Part shown: positions 1-9,104 of the stretch, piece by piece | Position numbering within the stretch: the first letter of the stretch is position 1 | Layout of the letters: every line of letters begins with the position of its first letter | Source: CATQHW01 sp965215345 | GTDB taxonomy: Bacteria; Spirochaetota; Spirochaetia; SZUA-6; Bin103 | DNA: 64,000 nucleotides | Assembly (NCBI GenBank): GCA_965215345.1 | Contig: CBDCDL010000002.1 | Coordinates: forward strand, 4,402,001 to 4,466,000 | Direction: 5' to 3' | Translations under genes and position numbers: made by a program | Notes under the pieces: model-generated | What the model saw: the letters and a program-made list of their open reading frames with translations, nothing else | Databases searched by the model: none | What the model was told of the DNA's origin: nothing

Positions 1-2
1 AG

Positions 3-1496
3 CGCGCGTTCGAACGGGTGATCCGTACCGAAGCATCCGTGCTCGACGACATCCAGACGGGTGATTTGGTCACTACCATCAATTCCAACATCGCCGGCTT
101 TTCCAACATCGCGCTCTACACGCTCTGGACGGTGGTGAGCTCTACGCTGCAGTTCTCAATCGCCGTTGCCATCGTCGCCACCATCGACGTACGCGCAGCA
201 GCGGTGCTTGCGGTATCCGGGGTGGCGACGTTGATCGTCGGCATGCTGCGAGGCCGTACATCCCGGTCACATCGCATCCGCCATCGGGCGCTGTACGGCG
301 ATTACGTTGCCTTGTTGCTGGAGTTCATCAACGCACGCGCCGAGGTGAGGCGCCTGGGCTCGCGCGCGACGGCCGTTTCTTGGATTCTCAGGAAACACAA
401 CCTCGCTTTCCGCGCGCTTCTGCGGGCGCTTTGGGTCGATCTGGTGGGGGAGCGCAGCGTCGAGTTCGTCGCACTGGCGGCGACGCTGGTTCTGTACGGA
501 CTGACGGCGGCTCTGGTGGCCACCGAGTCGATGACCCTGGGCACGTTCCTCGCCCTTGTGGAGTATTTCGTGCTCGGCCGGCTCGCCATCGTGCGCATGG
601 GCTGGGGCCACGTGCAGTTGCAGCATGACATCGCCGGCATCACCCGGGTGCATGCGGCCTGGCAGAGGCCGGCCGAGGTGACCGGCCCGATCATGGCGCC
701 GGCGGCCGATGCAGGACGCTCGGACCGGGCCCGGAGCACGCGTGGCGACTGCACAGGGGATGGCGTTGCGCTGGATGCGGTGCGGTTTCGCTATCGGCCG
801 GACGGCGATGAGGTCCTCCGAGGGGTCTCGCTGCGGGTCGGCCACGGGGAGCGGTTGGCGCTCGTCGGGCGGAGCGGCGGCGGCAAGACGTCGCTGATCC
901 AACTGCTGCTCAGGCTGTATCGGCCCGCCGAGGGCCGGCTCTTCGTCTCCGGCCGGGACGTACGGGAGTTCTCGCTCGATGAGCTTCGGCGCGCCGTGGG
1001 CGTGGTGTATCAGACCCCGATGCTGTTCGCCGACACCGTACGCTCCAATCTGGCTCCGCCGTGGTACGGCGGCGACGACAGCACGCTCGTGGCGGCCTGC
1101 GAGCGCGTAGGGCTCGGCGATTGGCTGGCATCGCTCGGCGACGGGCTCGACGCTCCGATGGCGGACACCGCCATCTCGCGCGGCGAGCGACAGCGTCTGG
1201 CCATCGCCCGCACTATCCTGCGCCGTCCGGAGGTGCTCGTACTCGACGAGGCCACCTCCGGGATCGACGACGCGCGTGAGTCGGCCGTGTACGACGCGAT
1301 CTTCGAAGAGCTGCCGGGGCGCACCGCGCTGATCGTCTCGCATCGGCCGTCGACGATCCGCCGCGCCGGCCGTGTCGCGTTCCTCGATGCCGGCGTGATC
1401 GCCGCGATCGGGACACATGAGGAGTTGCTCCTCCGCAACGCCGGCTATCGCGAGCTGATATCCAGCGATTCCATGTCCGAAGGAGCGACCGGGTAG
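3..1496 (+). CDS. ABC exporter half-transporter (TMD-NBD), 5' truncated by window
   Basis: Membrane-spanning exporter subunit fused to its ATPase. The frame is open to the left edge (a GTG at 18 is only the first internal start), and about 500 residues are seen where the family has about 580, so the N-terminus lies outside the window. The first 200 residues are hydrophobic helices of an ABC type-1 exporter. Counting from the GTG, Walker A GRSGGGKT is at 284-291, the Q-loop glutamine is in VVYQTP, Walker B is LVLDEA near 405-411 and the switch histidine is in SHRP near 441. The signature, normally LSGGQ, reads ISRGERQ (386-392), a clear departure. It overlaps the next exporter gene by one base, so the two probably form a heterodimer. 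The substrate cannot be read. Confidence 0.87.
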   Translation, partial: RAFERVIRTEASVLDDIQTGDLVTTINSNIAGFSNIALYTLWTVVSSTLQFSIAVAIVATIDVRAAAVLAVSGVATLIVGMLRGRTSRSHRIRHRALYGDYVALLLEFINARAEVRRLGSRATAVSWILRKHNLAFRALLRALWVDLVGERSVEFVALAATLVLYGLTAALVATESMTLGTFLALVEYFVLGRLAIVRMGWGHVQLQHDIAGITRVHAAWQRPAEVTGPIMAPAADAGRSDRARSTRGDCTGDGVALDAVRFRYRPDGDEVLRGVSLRVGHGERLALVGRSGGGKTSLIQLLLRLYRPAEGRLFVSGRDVREFSLDELRRAVGVVYQTPMLFADTVRSNLAPPWYGGDDSTLVAACERVGLGDWLASLGDGLDAPMADTAISRGERQRLAIARTILRRPEVLVLDEATSGIDDARESAVYDAIFEELPGRTALIVSHRPSTIRRAGRVAFLDAGVIAAIGTHEELLLRNAGYRELISSDSMSEGATG

Positions 1497-3238
1497 TGCC
1501 TCGCTACTTCGTCGTACGCTGGAGGCTTCTGCGGCGCCTGGCGCCGTTCCTGAAGTCCGTCCGCTTGGCGCTGACGACATCGCTCTGCGTCCGTGCACTC
1601 CAGTTCGCCGTCGCCCTGGCGCCGCCACTGCTGCTTCGTTCGTTCGTCGACGACGTGATCATCGGAGGCAGTATCGGACTGGTGGTATGGTTGCTGCTGG
1701 GGTTTCTTGTCGCGTTCGCCGCTGAGACCGCACTGAAGGCGGCTGAAGTGGCGGCACGGCACCGCGTCGCCGCTCGACTCGCCGTGCGCATGCGGCACCG
1801 CAACTGCGAGGCCGCGCTGATGACCGGGCGGACGGTCGGCTCCGGAGACCTGAAACGCGCCGTGGAAGAGGATGTCACCCACATCGATGGGGTGCTGCAG
1901 GATCACATTCTCGGGACGCTGCTCGTCGGCATACGGCTGCTGGTGCTGGCCACGATCCTCATCGCCATGAGCTGGCAGCTTGCGCTCATCGGTTTGGCGC
2001 TGGCGGGCGGCATCAGTCTCATCTCCGGGCGACTGGCACGAGGGGCGCGTGAGACCGGAGTCGCCATGCGTAGAGCGGACGGCATCTGGGACAATTGGCT
2101 CACTCGTTCACTGCGCGGCTGGATGGAGATCAAGACGCTGCAGCTCGAACAGCGCGAGACGGATGCGGTCCTGCGAGTCCGCGTCCCTGCTCAGCAGGCG
2201 GCCGGCAGGTTGAACCTCGCGCGCTGGAGCAACCGCGCCATGGGCCAGGCGGTGGACGAACTGGCGACGCGCGCCGCGCTCTACTTCGTCGGCGCGGTGA
2301 TGATCTTCGCGGGACAGATCACGGCCGGGATCCTGATCGCCGTCGTCCGGTACTACTCCAGCTTCGTCGAGGACGTACAGGCGTTGCGCGAGAACAACAT
2401 CGCCTTCCACGAGGCGGCGGCAGCGGTCGAACGGGCTCTTGCGCTGCACGCCGAGCATCCGCTCGAGGAAATTCGCACGGATGAATGGATCGGTCAGCGA
2501 TCCGCGAAGCCGGTCAGCGTCAGGGTAGCGGAGGCGACGTTCCGAGGGGAGGGTGGGGTGCCGGTGGTCGAGCGGGCGACGGTCGACATCCGCGCCGGCG
2601 CCTTCGTGTGCATCGCCGGGGAGAGCGGAAGTGGGAAAACCACGCTCACACGACTGATCGCGGGGGAGCTTGAGCCCGCGTCCGGGGACGTTCTGCTTGA
2701 TGATGTCCCGACCACCTCCCTGTCCCGACGCGTCCTGCACGACAGCTTCGCATGGGTCGGCGACGACAGCTCCGTGCTCAACATCACGATTCGCGACAAT
2801 CTGTTGCTGGCGTCGCCGCGCGCCCCGGACGGCGAGCTCTGGAAGGCGCTCGCGCGCGCCTCTTTCGAAGACGAAGTCCGGTCCTTGCCGGACGGCCTGA
2901 GCACGCTGATCGGCGAGCGGGGCATGAAGCTCTCCGGAGGCCAGCGCCAGCGGCTGCTGCTGGCCCGCGCGCTGCTGCTCGACCGTGCCGGCTTGCTGCT
3001 CGATGAAGCGACGTCGCAGGTGGACCCGCGCGCCGACCTGACGATCCAGAGTTCACTCAGGCGACTGCGCGGTACCAAGACGGTGATCACGATCGCGCAT
3101 CGCCTCGCGTCCGTCAAAGCCGCGGAGGCCATCGTCGTGCTGGAGGAAGGAAGGGTGACGGCTACCGGTACGCACGCTCAGCTTATGGCAGGCAGTCCCG
3201 CATACCGGCACCTGTTCGCGAAGCAGGACTCGGCCTGA
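1496..3238 (+). CDS. ABC exporter half-transporter (TMD-NBD), partner of upstream gene
   Basis: Full-length 580-residue exporter subunit with an N-terminal six-helix membrane domain (to about residue 300) and a C-terminal ATPase. GTG start overlaps the preceding TAG by one base, with a GAAGGAG ribosome site 10-12 bases upstream. Walker A GESGSGKTT is near 375-383, a canonical signature LSGGQRQ near 479-485, Walker B LLLDEA near 500 and H-loop IAHR follows. The Q-loop is unusual: where VPQD is expected the sequence has VGDD, so the glutamine that contacts Mg and the membrane domain is replaced by Asp. With the degenerate signature in the partner, this fits a heterodimer with one degenerate nucleotide site, as in TM287/288-type exporters. 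Substrate unknown. Confidence 0.9.
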   Translation: MPRYFVVRWRLLRRLAPFLKSVRLALTTSLCVRALQFAVALAPPLLLRSFVDDVIIGGSIGLVVWLLLGFLVAFAAETALKAAEVAARHRVAARLAVRMRHRNCEAALMTGRTVGSGDLKRAVEEDVTHIDGVLQDHILGTLLVGIRLLVLATILIAMSWQLALIGLALAGGISLISGRLARGARETGVAMRRADGIWDNWLTRSLRGWMEIKTLQLEQRETDAVLRVRVPAQQAAGRLNLARWSNRAMGQAVDELATRAALYFVGAVMIFAGQITAGILIAVVRYYSSFVEDVQALRENNIAFHEAAAAVERALALHAEHPLEEIRTDEWIGQRSAKPVSVRVAEATFRGEGGVPVVERATVDIRAGAFVCIAGESGSGKTTLTRLIAGELEPASGDVLLDDVPTTSLSRRVLHDSFAWVGDDSSVLNITIRDNLLLASPRAPDGELWKALARASFEDEVRSLPDGLSTLIGERGMKLSGGQRQRLLLARALLLDRAGLLLDEATSQVDPRADLTIQSSLRRLRGTKTVITIAHRLASVKAAEAIVVLEEGRVTATGTHAQLMAGSPAYRHLFAKQDSA

Positions 3239-3260
3239 TACGAGCGGTCGTCCTGAACAC

Positions 3261-3896
3261 ATGCACGCTTACGTCATCTTCGCGCATCCCACCCGGCAGT
3301 CGTTCAGCGGTGCGGTCCTGAACGCACTGTGTCGCGGGCTTCGTGACGGAGGGCATACCTTCGAGGTCGGCGACCTGTACGCGATGGGCTTCAGATCGGA
3401 CATGACGCTTGCCGAGTACCAGCGCGAGATGAACGTCCACGGCAATCGATCGCACCGTTCTCTCCCCATGGATGTCCTGGAGGAGCATCGAAAGATCGGA
3501 CGGGCGGACGGTCTGGCGTTCGTGTTTCCGGTCTGGTGGAGCGATTGTCCGGCGAAGCTGAAGGGATGGTTCGACCGGGTCTGGGTATGCGGATACACCT
3601 ACGACTACGGCATTCCCAGCGAGAACTTCCCGTTTCCGCGTCTCTCGATCGCCAGAGCGCTCGTTCTCTGCCCCGCTGGCAACGCCGGGGAAGCGCTGGA
3701 GCAGTCGGGTGTTGCGCAGAGCATGAAACGAGTCTATACAAAGGACCGCCTCCATCCGGGAGCCGGCGTGGCCCACTGCGAGTTCGTCCTCCTGCCAGGC
3801 TTGGCCGATCCGCAGAGCGCTCCGCAGGCGAAAGAGCGCAACCTTTCCACCGCGTATCGTCTCGGCCGAAACTTCCTCGCTGCGGCGGCTGGGTAG
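3261..3896 (+). CDS. NAD(P)H dehydrogenase (quinone)-like flavoprotein
   Basis: Flavodoxin-fold oxidoreductase of the Flavodoxin_2/NQO family (211 residues, usual length 190-270), predicted to use FMN or FAD and NAD(P)H to reduce quinones in the cytoplasm. It opens with MHAYVIFAHPTRQSFS, the phosphate-binding first strand and loop, and carries the family block FVFPVWWSDCPAKLKGWFDR followed by an aromatic YTYDYG segment near the flavin. It begins 22 bases after the exporter gene, so it may share that transcript. No obvious Shine-Dalgarno lies at the ATG. The assignment to the family is firm; the physiological acceptor is not known. Confidence 0.85.
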   Translation: MHAYVIFAHPTRQSFSGAVLNALCRGLRDGGHTFEVGDLYAMGFRSDMTLAEYQREMNVHGNRSHRSLPMDVLEEHRKIGRADGLAFVFPVWWSDCPAKLKGWFDRVWVCGYTYDYGIPSENFPFPRLSIARALVLCPAGNAGEALEQSGVAQSMKRVYTKDRLHPGAGVAHCEFVLLPGLADPQSAPQAKERNLSTAYRLGRNFLAAAAG

Positions 3897-3948
3897 GCTG
3901 ACCCGTGATTGACGTCTGGCTGCACTATCGCAAGGGTGAAGGGGAGCG

Positions 3949-4365
3949 ATGCGCATACGAACGGCCATACCTGAAGACGTCCATGCGATATACCCTCTCC
4001 CATCGAGTCTTGCGACCTCATTTGATGTTGAGGAGCGATCATTTCGGGAGTCGTTTCAGCAGATCCTGCTTGATGATCATGCCCTGCTCCTGGTAGCGGC
4101 TGAAGACGAAGAGGTCCTCGGCTATTGCCTGGGATTCGAGCACGCCACGTTCTTCGCGAATGGCAATATCGCATGGGTTGAGGAGATAATGGTAAGCTCG
4201 GCGCGCAGGAGCCAGGGTGTCGGACGTTCGCTGATGGCGGCGTTCGAGAGATGGTCAGCCGCGCGGGGAGTTAAGCTCGTCGCCCTGGCCACCCGCCGGG
4301 CAGCCGAGTTCTACCGGGCCGTGGGCTACGAGGAGTCGGCGACGTATTTCCGAAAGATGTTGTGA
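3949..4365 (+). CDS. GNAT family N-acetyltransferase
   Basis: Small GNAT acetyltransferase (138 residues) that would transfer acetyl from acetyl-CoA to an amine. The N-terminus MRIRTAIPEDVHAIYPL is the usual first strand and helix. The acetyl-CoA pyrophosphate loop RSQGVGRSLM follows EEIMVSSA, and the C-terminal AAEFYRAVGYEES is the conserved last motif. The ATG at 3949 has GAAGGGGAG just upstream. Its stop overlaps a GTG of the next Nudix frame, so GNAT and Nudix look co-transcribed. Substrate unknown. Confidence 0.85.
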   Translation: MRIRTAIPEDVHAIYPLPSSLATSFDVEERSFRESFQQILLDDHALLLVAAEDEEVLGYCLGFEHATFFANGNIAWVEEIMVSSARRSQGVGRSLMAAFERWSAARGVKLVALATRRAAEFYRAVGYEESATYFRKML

Positions 4366-4406
4366 CGCAGACCGGTTCGGAATCGCTCGGTTCAAGGGAG
4401 TTCGGA

Positions 4407-4868
4407 ATGAGGGGAGCAGCGGTCGTGGCACTACGCACGACCACGAGAGAGCACGAGGTTCTGCTGATGCGCAGAACCGGCAGCAACGCGGGAGAATGGT
4501 GCCAGATTGCCGGCTCCATAGAACCAGGTGAAACAGCGTGGCAGGCCGCGCTGCGCGAGATGAGGGAAGAGACTGCACTGGTGCCCAGCCGCCTTTATTC
4601 CGCTGATCTCTGCGAGCAGTTCTACGAAATCGGAACGGATTCCATCTGGGTCGCGCCGATCTTCGTCGCGTTCGTGGACTGGGAGGCCACCGTCAGGTTG
4701 AATGAGGAGCACAGCGAGTATTGCTGGACCTCCCTCGGCCGGGCTATCGATCTGCTTTCGTTTCCGGGGCAGAAAACGATGTTGATGCACATCCGTCACT
4801 GGTTCGTTGAACGCGAACCGTCTCGACTGCTCGAGATCGACATCAGCGGCGTCCCACTGGCGAAGTGA
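4407..4868 (+). CDS. Nudix hydrolase
   Basis: Nudix-fold pyrophosphohydrolase, about 153 residues. The Nudix box is complete except for one position: GSIEPGE, seven residues, then REMREETAL, where the usual Gly is Ala. The frame is open from a GTG at 4362 that overlaps the GNAT stop, but I chose the ATG at 4407 because an AAGGGAG ribosome site sits six bases before it. The N-terminal strand GAAVVALRTTTREHEVLLMRR is typical. The family hydrolyses nucleoside diphosphates linked to another moiety; the substrate is not evident. Confidence 0.85.
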   Translation: MRGAAVVALRTTTREHEVLLMRRTGSNAGEWCQIAGSIEPGETAWQAALREMREETALVPSRLYSADLCEQFYEIGTDSIWVAPIFVAFVDWEATVRLNEEHSEYCWTSLGRAIDLLSFPGQKTMLMHIRHWFVEREPSRLLEIDISGVPLAK

Positions 4869-4961
4869 CAGTAACGAGACGGATGTACCGGCCGGACATG
4901 CCGTCGAGATTGGGGGTAAAGAGTTGCTCGACGATGAAGCAGGACTCCCGGCCGGCGTCTT

Positions 4962-5873
4962 CTACGGCAGCCCTTCCCACCCAAGTGCCTCGTAGAACGT
5001 TCCGTTCTGGTAATTCCTCAGAGCTTGTCTGACGTAAGGGATCGTGTTCCTCGGCACGTCGTCGAGAAAGTGCCACGACACGTCATCACACAGGTCCGGT
5101 TGGGCACTCGCGATGTCGCCGGTCCACGTGGATGCGGTGAGAAAGAACGAAACTCGGCCGTCGGCGAATCGCCGGTACATGACCCCCACCACTGAGAGGT
5201 CCGGGCAATGGATCTCGATCCCAAGCTCTTCCTTCGCTCTTCGGAGCGCTGCGTCGGTAATCTCCTCGTGGGCCTGCACGTCTCCGGCGATCACACTGAA
5301 GCTCTTGTCTCCGGAGTCGGTGTCGTGTCGATTCAGGAGAAGAACCCGACGGCGGTCGTCGATCAGAAAGACGTGGACGTCACAGATCAGCGTGAAACGA
5401 TGAGGCCAGGGGTTCGGTTGCACGGGCACCGTGTCATCCCACCCGACAGTGTCGTAGAATCTGCCTTGGCGATAGTTCGTGAATGCGCCTCTGACGTACG
5501 CGATCATGTTCTCCGGCAGATTGTCGACGGAATGCCACGACACTTCATCGTGGTTCCATGGCTCCGCATTGACGATCTCTGCGCCCCAGGCGCGAGCGGT
5601 CAGGAAGAACACCACCGACACGACTCCGTCCGCCCCCTTTCGGTGCATTACGCCTACCACGTCGATGTCCGCGGGTCGGATGTCGATGCCGGCCTCCTCC
5701 GTCGCTTCCCTGATCGCCGCCGCGGTGACCTCTTCGTCGGCTTCCACGCCTCCGGCGATCACGCTGTAGTTGCCGTTTTCGTAGTCGGTGTTGCATCTCC
5801 TCAGGAGTAGAAGCCTGTCGTCGTTCAGCAGGAAAAGATGCACCTCAGGGATCACCCCGAATGGATCGGGCAT
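4962..5873 (-). CDS. Tandem (duplicated) Nudix hydrolase
   Basis: A 303-residue protein made of two Nudix domains in tandem. The ATG at 5873 is chosen because AGGAGG lies five bases before it; the open frame extends further upstream without support. The halves are related end to end: each has a VHxFL strand, a Nudix box, a VVGVM strand and a closing FY...GW motif (near the middle and at the C-terminus). The first box is canonical (G-x5-E-x7-REATEEAGI). The second reads RRAKEELGI, so the catalytic-region Glu of RE is Arg and that half is probably weak or inactive. It lies 37 bases downstream of the ABC-2 exporter operon on the same strand and may be its last gene. Confidence 0.86.
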   Translation of the reverse strand: MPDPFGVIPEVHLFLLNDDRLLLLRRCNTDYENGNYSVIAGGVEADEEVTAAAIREATEEAGIDIRPADIDVVGVMHRKGADGVVSVVFFLTARAWGAEIVNAEPWNHDEVSWHSVDNLPENMIAYVRGAFTNYRQGRFYDTVGWDDTVPVQPNPWPHRFTLICDVHVFLIDDRRRVLLLNRHDTDSGDKSFSVIAGDVQAHEEITDAALRRAKEELGIEIHCPDLSVVGVMYRRFADGRVSFFLTASTWTGDIASAQPDLCDDVSWHFLDDVPRNTIPYVRQALRNYQNGTFYEALGWEGLP

Positions 5874-5910
5874 CGAAACCTCCTCTGTGAAATCGGTCGA
5901 CGAATACACC

Positions 5911-6708
5911 TTACGAACCCGTGCTCTGGTAGCGCTTGATGCTTGCGTTCCACAGCAGGATGCCAAGCACCAGGGTCGCCGCGGCCACCGGCGGGCCGCC
6001 GTAGCGCAGGGCGGGCGCGAAGATGGTGTCGCCACGGTCCAGGAACAGGTGCGCGGGATAGAAGTTCACGAACGCGAACGGCACGATGGTGACCAGGAGT
6101 TGAATCACCTTGGGATAGATCGTGATCGGGTAGCGGATGAAGTCCGCGAAGTTCCGGAAGATGGTCTCGCCGATGCCGCCGGCACGGATGAAACGGAAGT
6201 TGAGCGTGCCGATCATGATGATCAGGCCGCTCATGATCATCACGCCGCTGAGCAGGGTGACGACCAGCCAGACCACGTCGGCCGCTCCCAGGCTGATGCC
6301 CAGCTCGCGCAGGCTGACGATCAGGACGATCAGCCCGATGATGATGTTGCTGAACCAGATGTGGTTGAACTTCATCAGGATGACGTGCACGAGCGTCGGG
6401 ATGGGCTTGGTCAGGACGTTGTCGAACTTGCCGTCGCGGACCAGGTGCTCGACCGTGAGCAGCGGCGAGCGGATGAACACCCCGCACGCGCCCCAACTGA
6501 CTTGATACAGGGCGACCAGCACCAGCACCTCGAAGTAGGTCCAGCCGTTGATCACCTGAAACCGGTTCATGATGATCCAGACCGACGCGTAGGCGGCGAT
6601 GTTGGTGATGAAGAACGACAGGAAGTCCGTCCAGAAGTTGAGGCGGTACTCCATCATGCCCTTCAGGAGGACCCGCACGTAGGTTCCGTAGAGTCTGAGC
6701 AATCTCAC
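5911..6708 (-). CDS. ABC-2 type transporter permease (COG3694/DUF990-like)
   Basis: Integral membrane permease (265 residues, about six hydrophobic segments) of the ABC2_membrane_6 type. The N-terminus has the family's amphipathic start (YVRVLLKGMMEYRLNFWTDF), and the middle carries VRDGKFDNVLTKP, the conserved cytoplasmic loop of this family. The GTG start lies four bases after the upstream permease stop, indicating translational coupling. It is third in an operon of ATPase, permease and permease, the standard arrangement of this poorly characterised exporter class. A homologous set exists at 60.3-62.9 kb. Cargo unknown. Confidence 0.87.
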   Translation of the reverse strand: MRLLRLYGTYVRVLLKGMMEYRLNFWTDFLSFFITNIAAYASVWIIMNRFQVINGWTYFEVLVLVALYQVSWGACGVFIRSPLLTVEHLVRDGKFDNVLTKPIPTLVHVILMKFNHIWFSNIIIGLIVLIVSLRELGISLGAADVVWLVVTLLSGVMIMSGLIIMIGTLNFRFIRAGGIGETIFRNFADFIRYPITIYPKVIQLLVTIVPFAFVNFYPAHLFLDRGDTIFAPALRYGGPPVAAATLVLGILLWNASIKRYQSTGS

Positions 6709-6712
6709 TGCC

Positions 6713-7528
6713 TCAACCGCCCTGCACCACGACCTTGCGAATGCCGGCCAGCCACAGCAGGCGTTGCAGCACCAGCAACCCGCCGATCCAGACCCACTGC
6801 CAGGCGATCAGCCACGCCGCGTCCGCGGCCGCGATCTTCCCCAGCCACGTTGCCGACGGAGCGAAGTAGAGCAGCCGGAACGGCAGGTACTCGGAGATCG
6901 CCAGCAGCCAGTCCGGGAAGAACCACAGCGGGATGAACGAACCGGAGAACAGGCCGAGCAACATGCCGAGCAGGGCGCCGAGCTGCCAGACCGACGAGTG
7001 CCAGAACCCGAGCAGCCCGAGCGCGTACGACATCAGGAACAGCAGCAGCGAGGCGCCGGGCACGAGCGCCAGGGCAAGCAGGCCGGCCTCCACGGTCGGC
7101 GGAGCCTGCAATCCCGTGACCACGGCCACCAGGATCACCATGGGGACGAGTTGCACGGCGATTCCGTAGAGCGTCTGGCCCCACACCGCGGCCAGGTGCG
7201 ACAGCAGGTGGCTGATCGGCCGGATGAAGTCGATGGCGATCTCCCCGCTCTTGATGCGCTGGTCGATCCGTTCGATCACGTAGGCGTCGATCAGGTAGGA
7301 GAGCGCCGTGGTCAACACGACGTAGGTGGTCATCTCGCGCAGCGACACCGATCCGAACCCGGTCTGCATCGCGTCCCGGCCGCCGTACAGGGCGCGCCAT
7401 ATGGCGAACTGCACGAAGATGAACACCATGCGGCTGGCCATTCCCAGGAACGTGTTGAACCGGTAGGCGACGTGCGAGCTCGCCTCATTGAGGAACAGGT
7501 GCAGGTAGATGCGGAAGCGGGACAGCAT
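6713..7528 (-). CDS. ABC-2 type transporter permease (COG4587-like)
   Basis: Second membrane subunit (271 residues) of the same exporter. It starts MLSRFRIYLHLFLNEASSH with about six hydrophobic helices after it, and contains RIKSGEIAIDFIRPI, equivalent to the cytoplasmic loop of its partner (KFDNVLTKP). ATG start with the ATPase stop 12 bases upstream. Strong synteny with the ATPase and the other permease supports a heterodimeric permease channel. Substrate is not known for the family. Confidence 0.87.
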   Translation of the reverse strand: MLSRFRIYLHLFLNEASSHVAYRFNTFLGMASRMVFIFVQFAIWRALYGGRDAMQTGFGSVSLREMTTYVVLTTALSYLIDAYVIERIDQRIKSGEIAIDFIRPISHLLSHLAAVWGQTLYGIAVQLVPMVILVAVVTGLQAPPTVEAGLLALALVPGASLLLFLMSYALGLLGFWHSSVWQLGALLGMLLGLFSGSFIPLWFFPDWLLAISEYLPFRLLYFAPSATWLGKIAAADAAWLIAWQWVWIGGLLVLQRLLWLAGIRKVVVQGG

Positions 7529-7540
7529 GGGGGCTTCGCC

Positions 7541-8545
7541 CTACAGGGTTGCGTAGAGGTTGCGGATGACGTGTTCGATGTCCGGCTCCTCGGTGGAGAA
7601 GTCGGTCACCTCGTTGGACCGCAGCAGCTCGCCGACGATCGCCGCGGCCTTCGTCCGCGCCGCGTCGAACGCGATCGTCACCGTGCCGTCGTTCACCTCG
7701 ACGCTCTTCGCTCCCGCCGCCTCCAGCCGTGCCCGGTCCCGGATGTCGCCCTGCACGTCGGCGGTGATCACGCTGTCGGCCGCGTAGCGCCGCTTCAACG
7801 CATCGAGGTCGCCGTCGTACATGATCCGGCCCTTGTCGATGACGATCACGCGGTCGCAAAGCTTCTCGATGTCGCCCATGTCGTGCGTGGTGAGGATGAC
7901 GGTCTTTCCGTGCGTGCGGTTGATCTGGCGGATGAACTGGCGGATGTGCTCCTTGGCCACCACGTCCAGGCCGATCGTCGGCTCGTCCAGGAAGATGAAG
8001 TCCGGGTCGTGCAGCATCGCGCAGCAGAAGTCGGCGCGCATGCGCTGTCCCAGGCTGAGCTGCCGCACCGCCACGTCCATGAACTCGTCGATCGCCAGGA
8101 GGTCGGCGAAGCGCGCCAGCGCTCGCTCGTAGGCGGGCAACGGGATGCCGTACATGTGGCGGATGACCTTGAAGGTGTCGGACACCGGGATGTCCCACCA
8201 GAGCTGGGTGCGCTGGCCGAACACGACGCCGATGTTGCGGGCGTTGGCCATGCGCTGGCGGTGGGGGACGATGCCGCCCACGGAGACCTCGCCGCCGGTG
8301 GGCACCAGGATGCCGACCAGCATCTTGATGGTGGTGGACTTGCCGGCGCCGTTGGGGCCGATGTAGCCGACCACCTCGCCCGGCTCGATGTCGAAGGAGA
8401 TGCGGTCGACCGCGGTGAGCACGTCGTACTCGGGAGCGAACAGCCCTCGCACCGCGCCGCCGAGACCGGGCCGGCGGCGCTGGCGCTTGAATTCGCGGGT
8501 GATGTCGCGGACCCGGATGCCTCCGTGGTCGTTCTGGGTGGCCAT
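7541..8545 (-). CDS. ABC transporter ATP-binding protein (COG4586-like)
   Basis: Single ATPase domain that powers the two downstream permeases. Walker A GPNGAGKST, Q-loop VVFGQRTQL, signature LSLGQRMR, Walker B FIFLDEPTIGLD and switch histidine TTHD are all present. Signature LSLGQR and VFGQRTQLWWD are characteristic of COG4586 ATPases. Two starts are possible: a GTG at 8569 and this ATG at 8545; neither has a good Shine-Dalgarno. The C-terminal 80 residues beyond the ATPase core form a small accessory domain (VITADVQGDIRDRARLE onward). It is the first gene of the exporter operon. Confidence 0.88.
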   Translation of the reverse strand: MATQNDHGGIRVRDITREFKRQRRRPGLGGAVRGLFAPEYDVLTAVDRISFDIEPGEVVGYIGPNGAGKSTTIKMLVGILVPTGGEVSVGGIVPHRQRMANARNIGVVFGQRTQLWWDIPVSDTFKVIRHMYGIPLPAYERALARFADLLAIDEFMDVAVRQLSLGQRMRADFCCAMLHDPDFIFLDEPTIGLDVVAKEHIRQFIRQINRTHGKTVILTTHDMGDIEKLCDRVIVIDKGRIMYDGDLDALKRRYAADSVITADVQGDIRDRARLEAAGAKSVEVNDGTVTIAFDAARTKAAAIVGELLRSNEVTDFSTEEPDIEHVIRNLYATL

Positions 8546-8617
8546 GGTGGAAGCCGCCGATGTTACCACGGGTCGACGGAGTCTCCGCGGCTGAGGTTCG
8601 ATGCAGCGAGCCGCTGC

Positions 8618-9104
8618 CTATTCTTTCACCCGCCGGAGAGCTTCATCCAGCACTCGTCGGGAGAGATGAAGACCGGCGTTCATCATTTCCTCGATGACGG
8701 GCCGAGCCTCGGGAATGAGCCCTCGTCTCTTGGCGACCAGCACGACTCCCAGCGTTCCTCGGACCGGGATGTTCAGACTGGCGGCACATCGTCTACCTGC
8801 CAGGTCGTCGATGATGGCCTCGGTCCCGGGATGTTCGGCAGCCAATGAGAGAACGCTCGTCTCGCCAGCCCCCAATCGCCACGCAGCGATGGTGTCGGGA
8901 ATAGTGCCCGCAGGATGGACGGTCAGCCACGCCGTTTCCTGGATGGCCCGAGCACTGACATCCTTGATGCCCCGGCGAAGGATCTCCACCGCTACCGGTT
9001 CGGGTACCCCAGACTTCATCGGCAAATGCTCGAAGCAGTTTCAGACGAAGGCTGCGAGAGAAGAAGATCAGTGGAGACGCGTTGATGATCGCCCGATCAG
9101 CCAC
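8618..9104 (-). pseudogene. DUF3368 / PIN-like toxin, frameshifted
   Basis: The N-terminal part (MADRAIINASPLIFFSR, start at 9104) matches the opening of DUF3368 PIN-like proteins, but the rest of the family pattern (VPEPVAVEI, GAGETSVLSLA, IDDLAGRR, GTLGVVLVAKRRG) continues in another frame ending at 8618. The two frames join at a run of four C (plus strand 9007-9010). Removing one base gives a continuous protein of about 160 residues through DEVWVPEPV. The first eight bases overlap the upstream antitoxin, as in intact modules. Either a real inactivation or a one-base assembly error. PIN proteins are Mg-dependent RNases. Confidence 0.75.

Noticed and set aside
8578..8620. Possible terminator (GCGGCT / AGCCGC, 6 bp) between the toxin remnant and the ABC-2 operon
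   Set aside because: Short stem, long loop and no T-tract in the direction of transcription.
5788..8848. Long plus-strand frames of 382 and 694 codons opposite the Nudix and ABC-2 genes
   Set aside because: Arg/His/Gln-rich composition with no domains; they are antisense to genes with full ABC and Nudix motifs.
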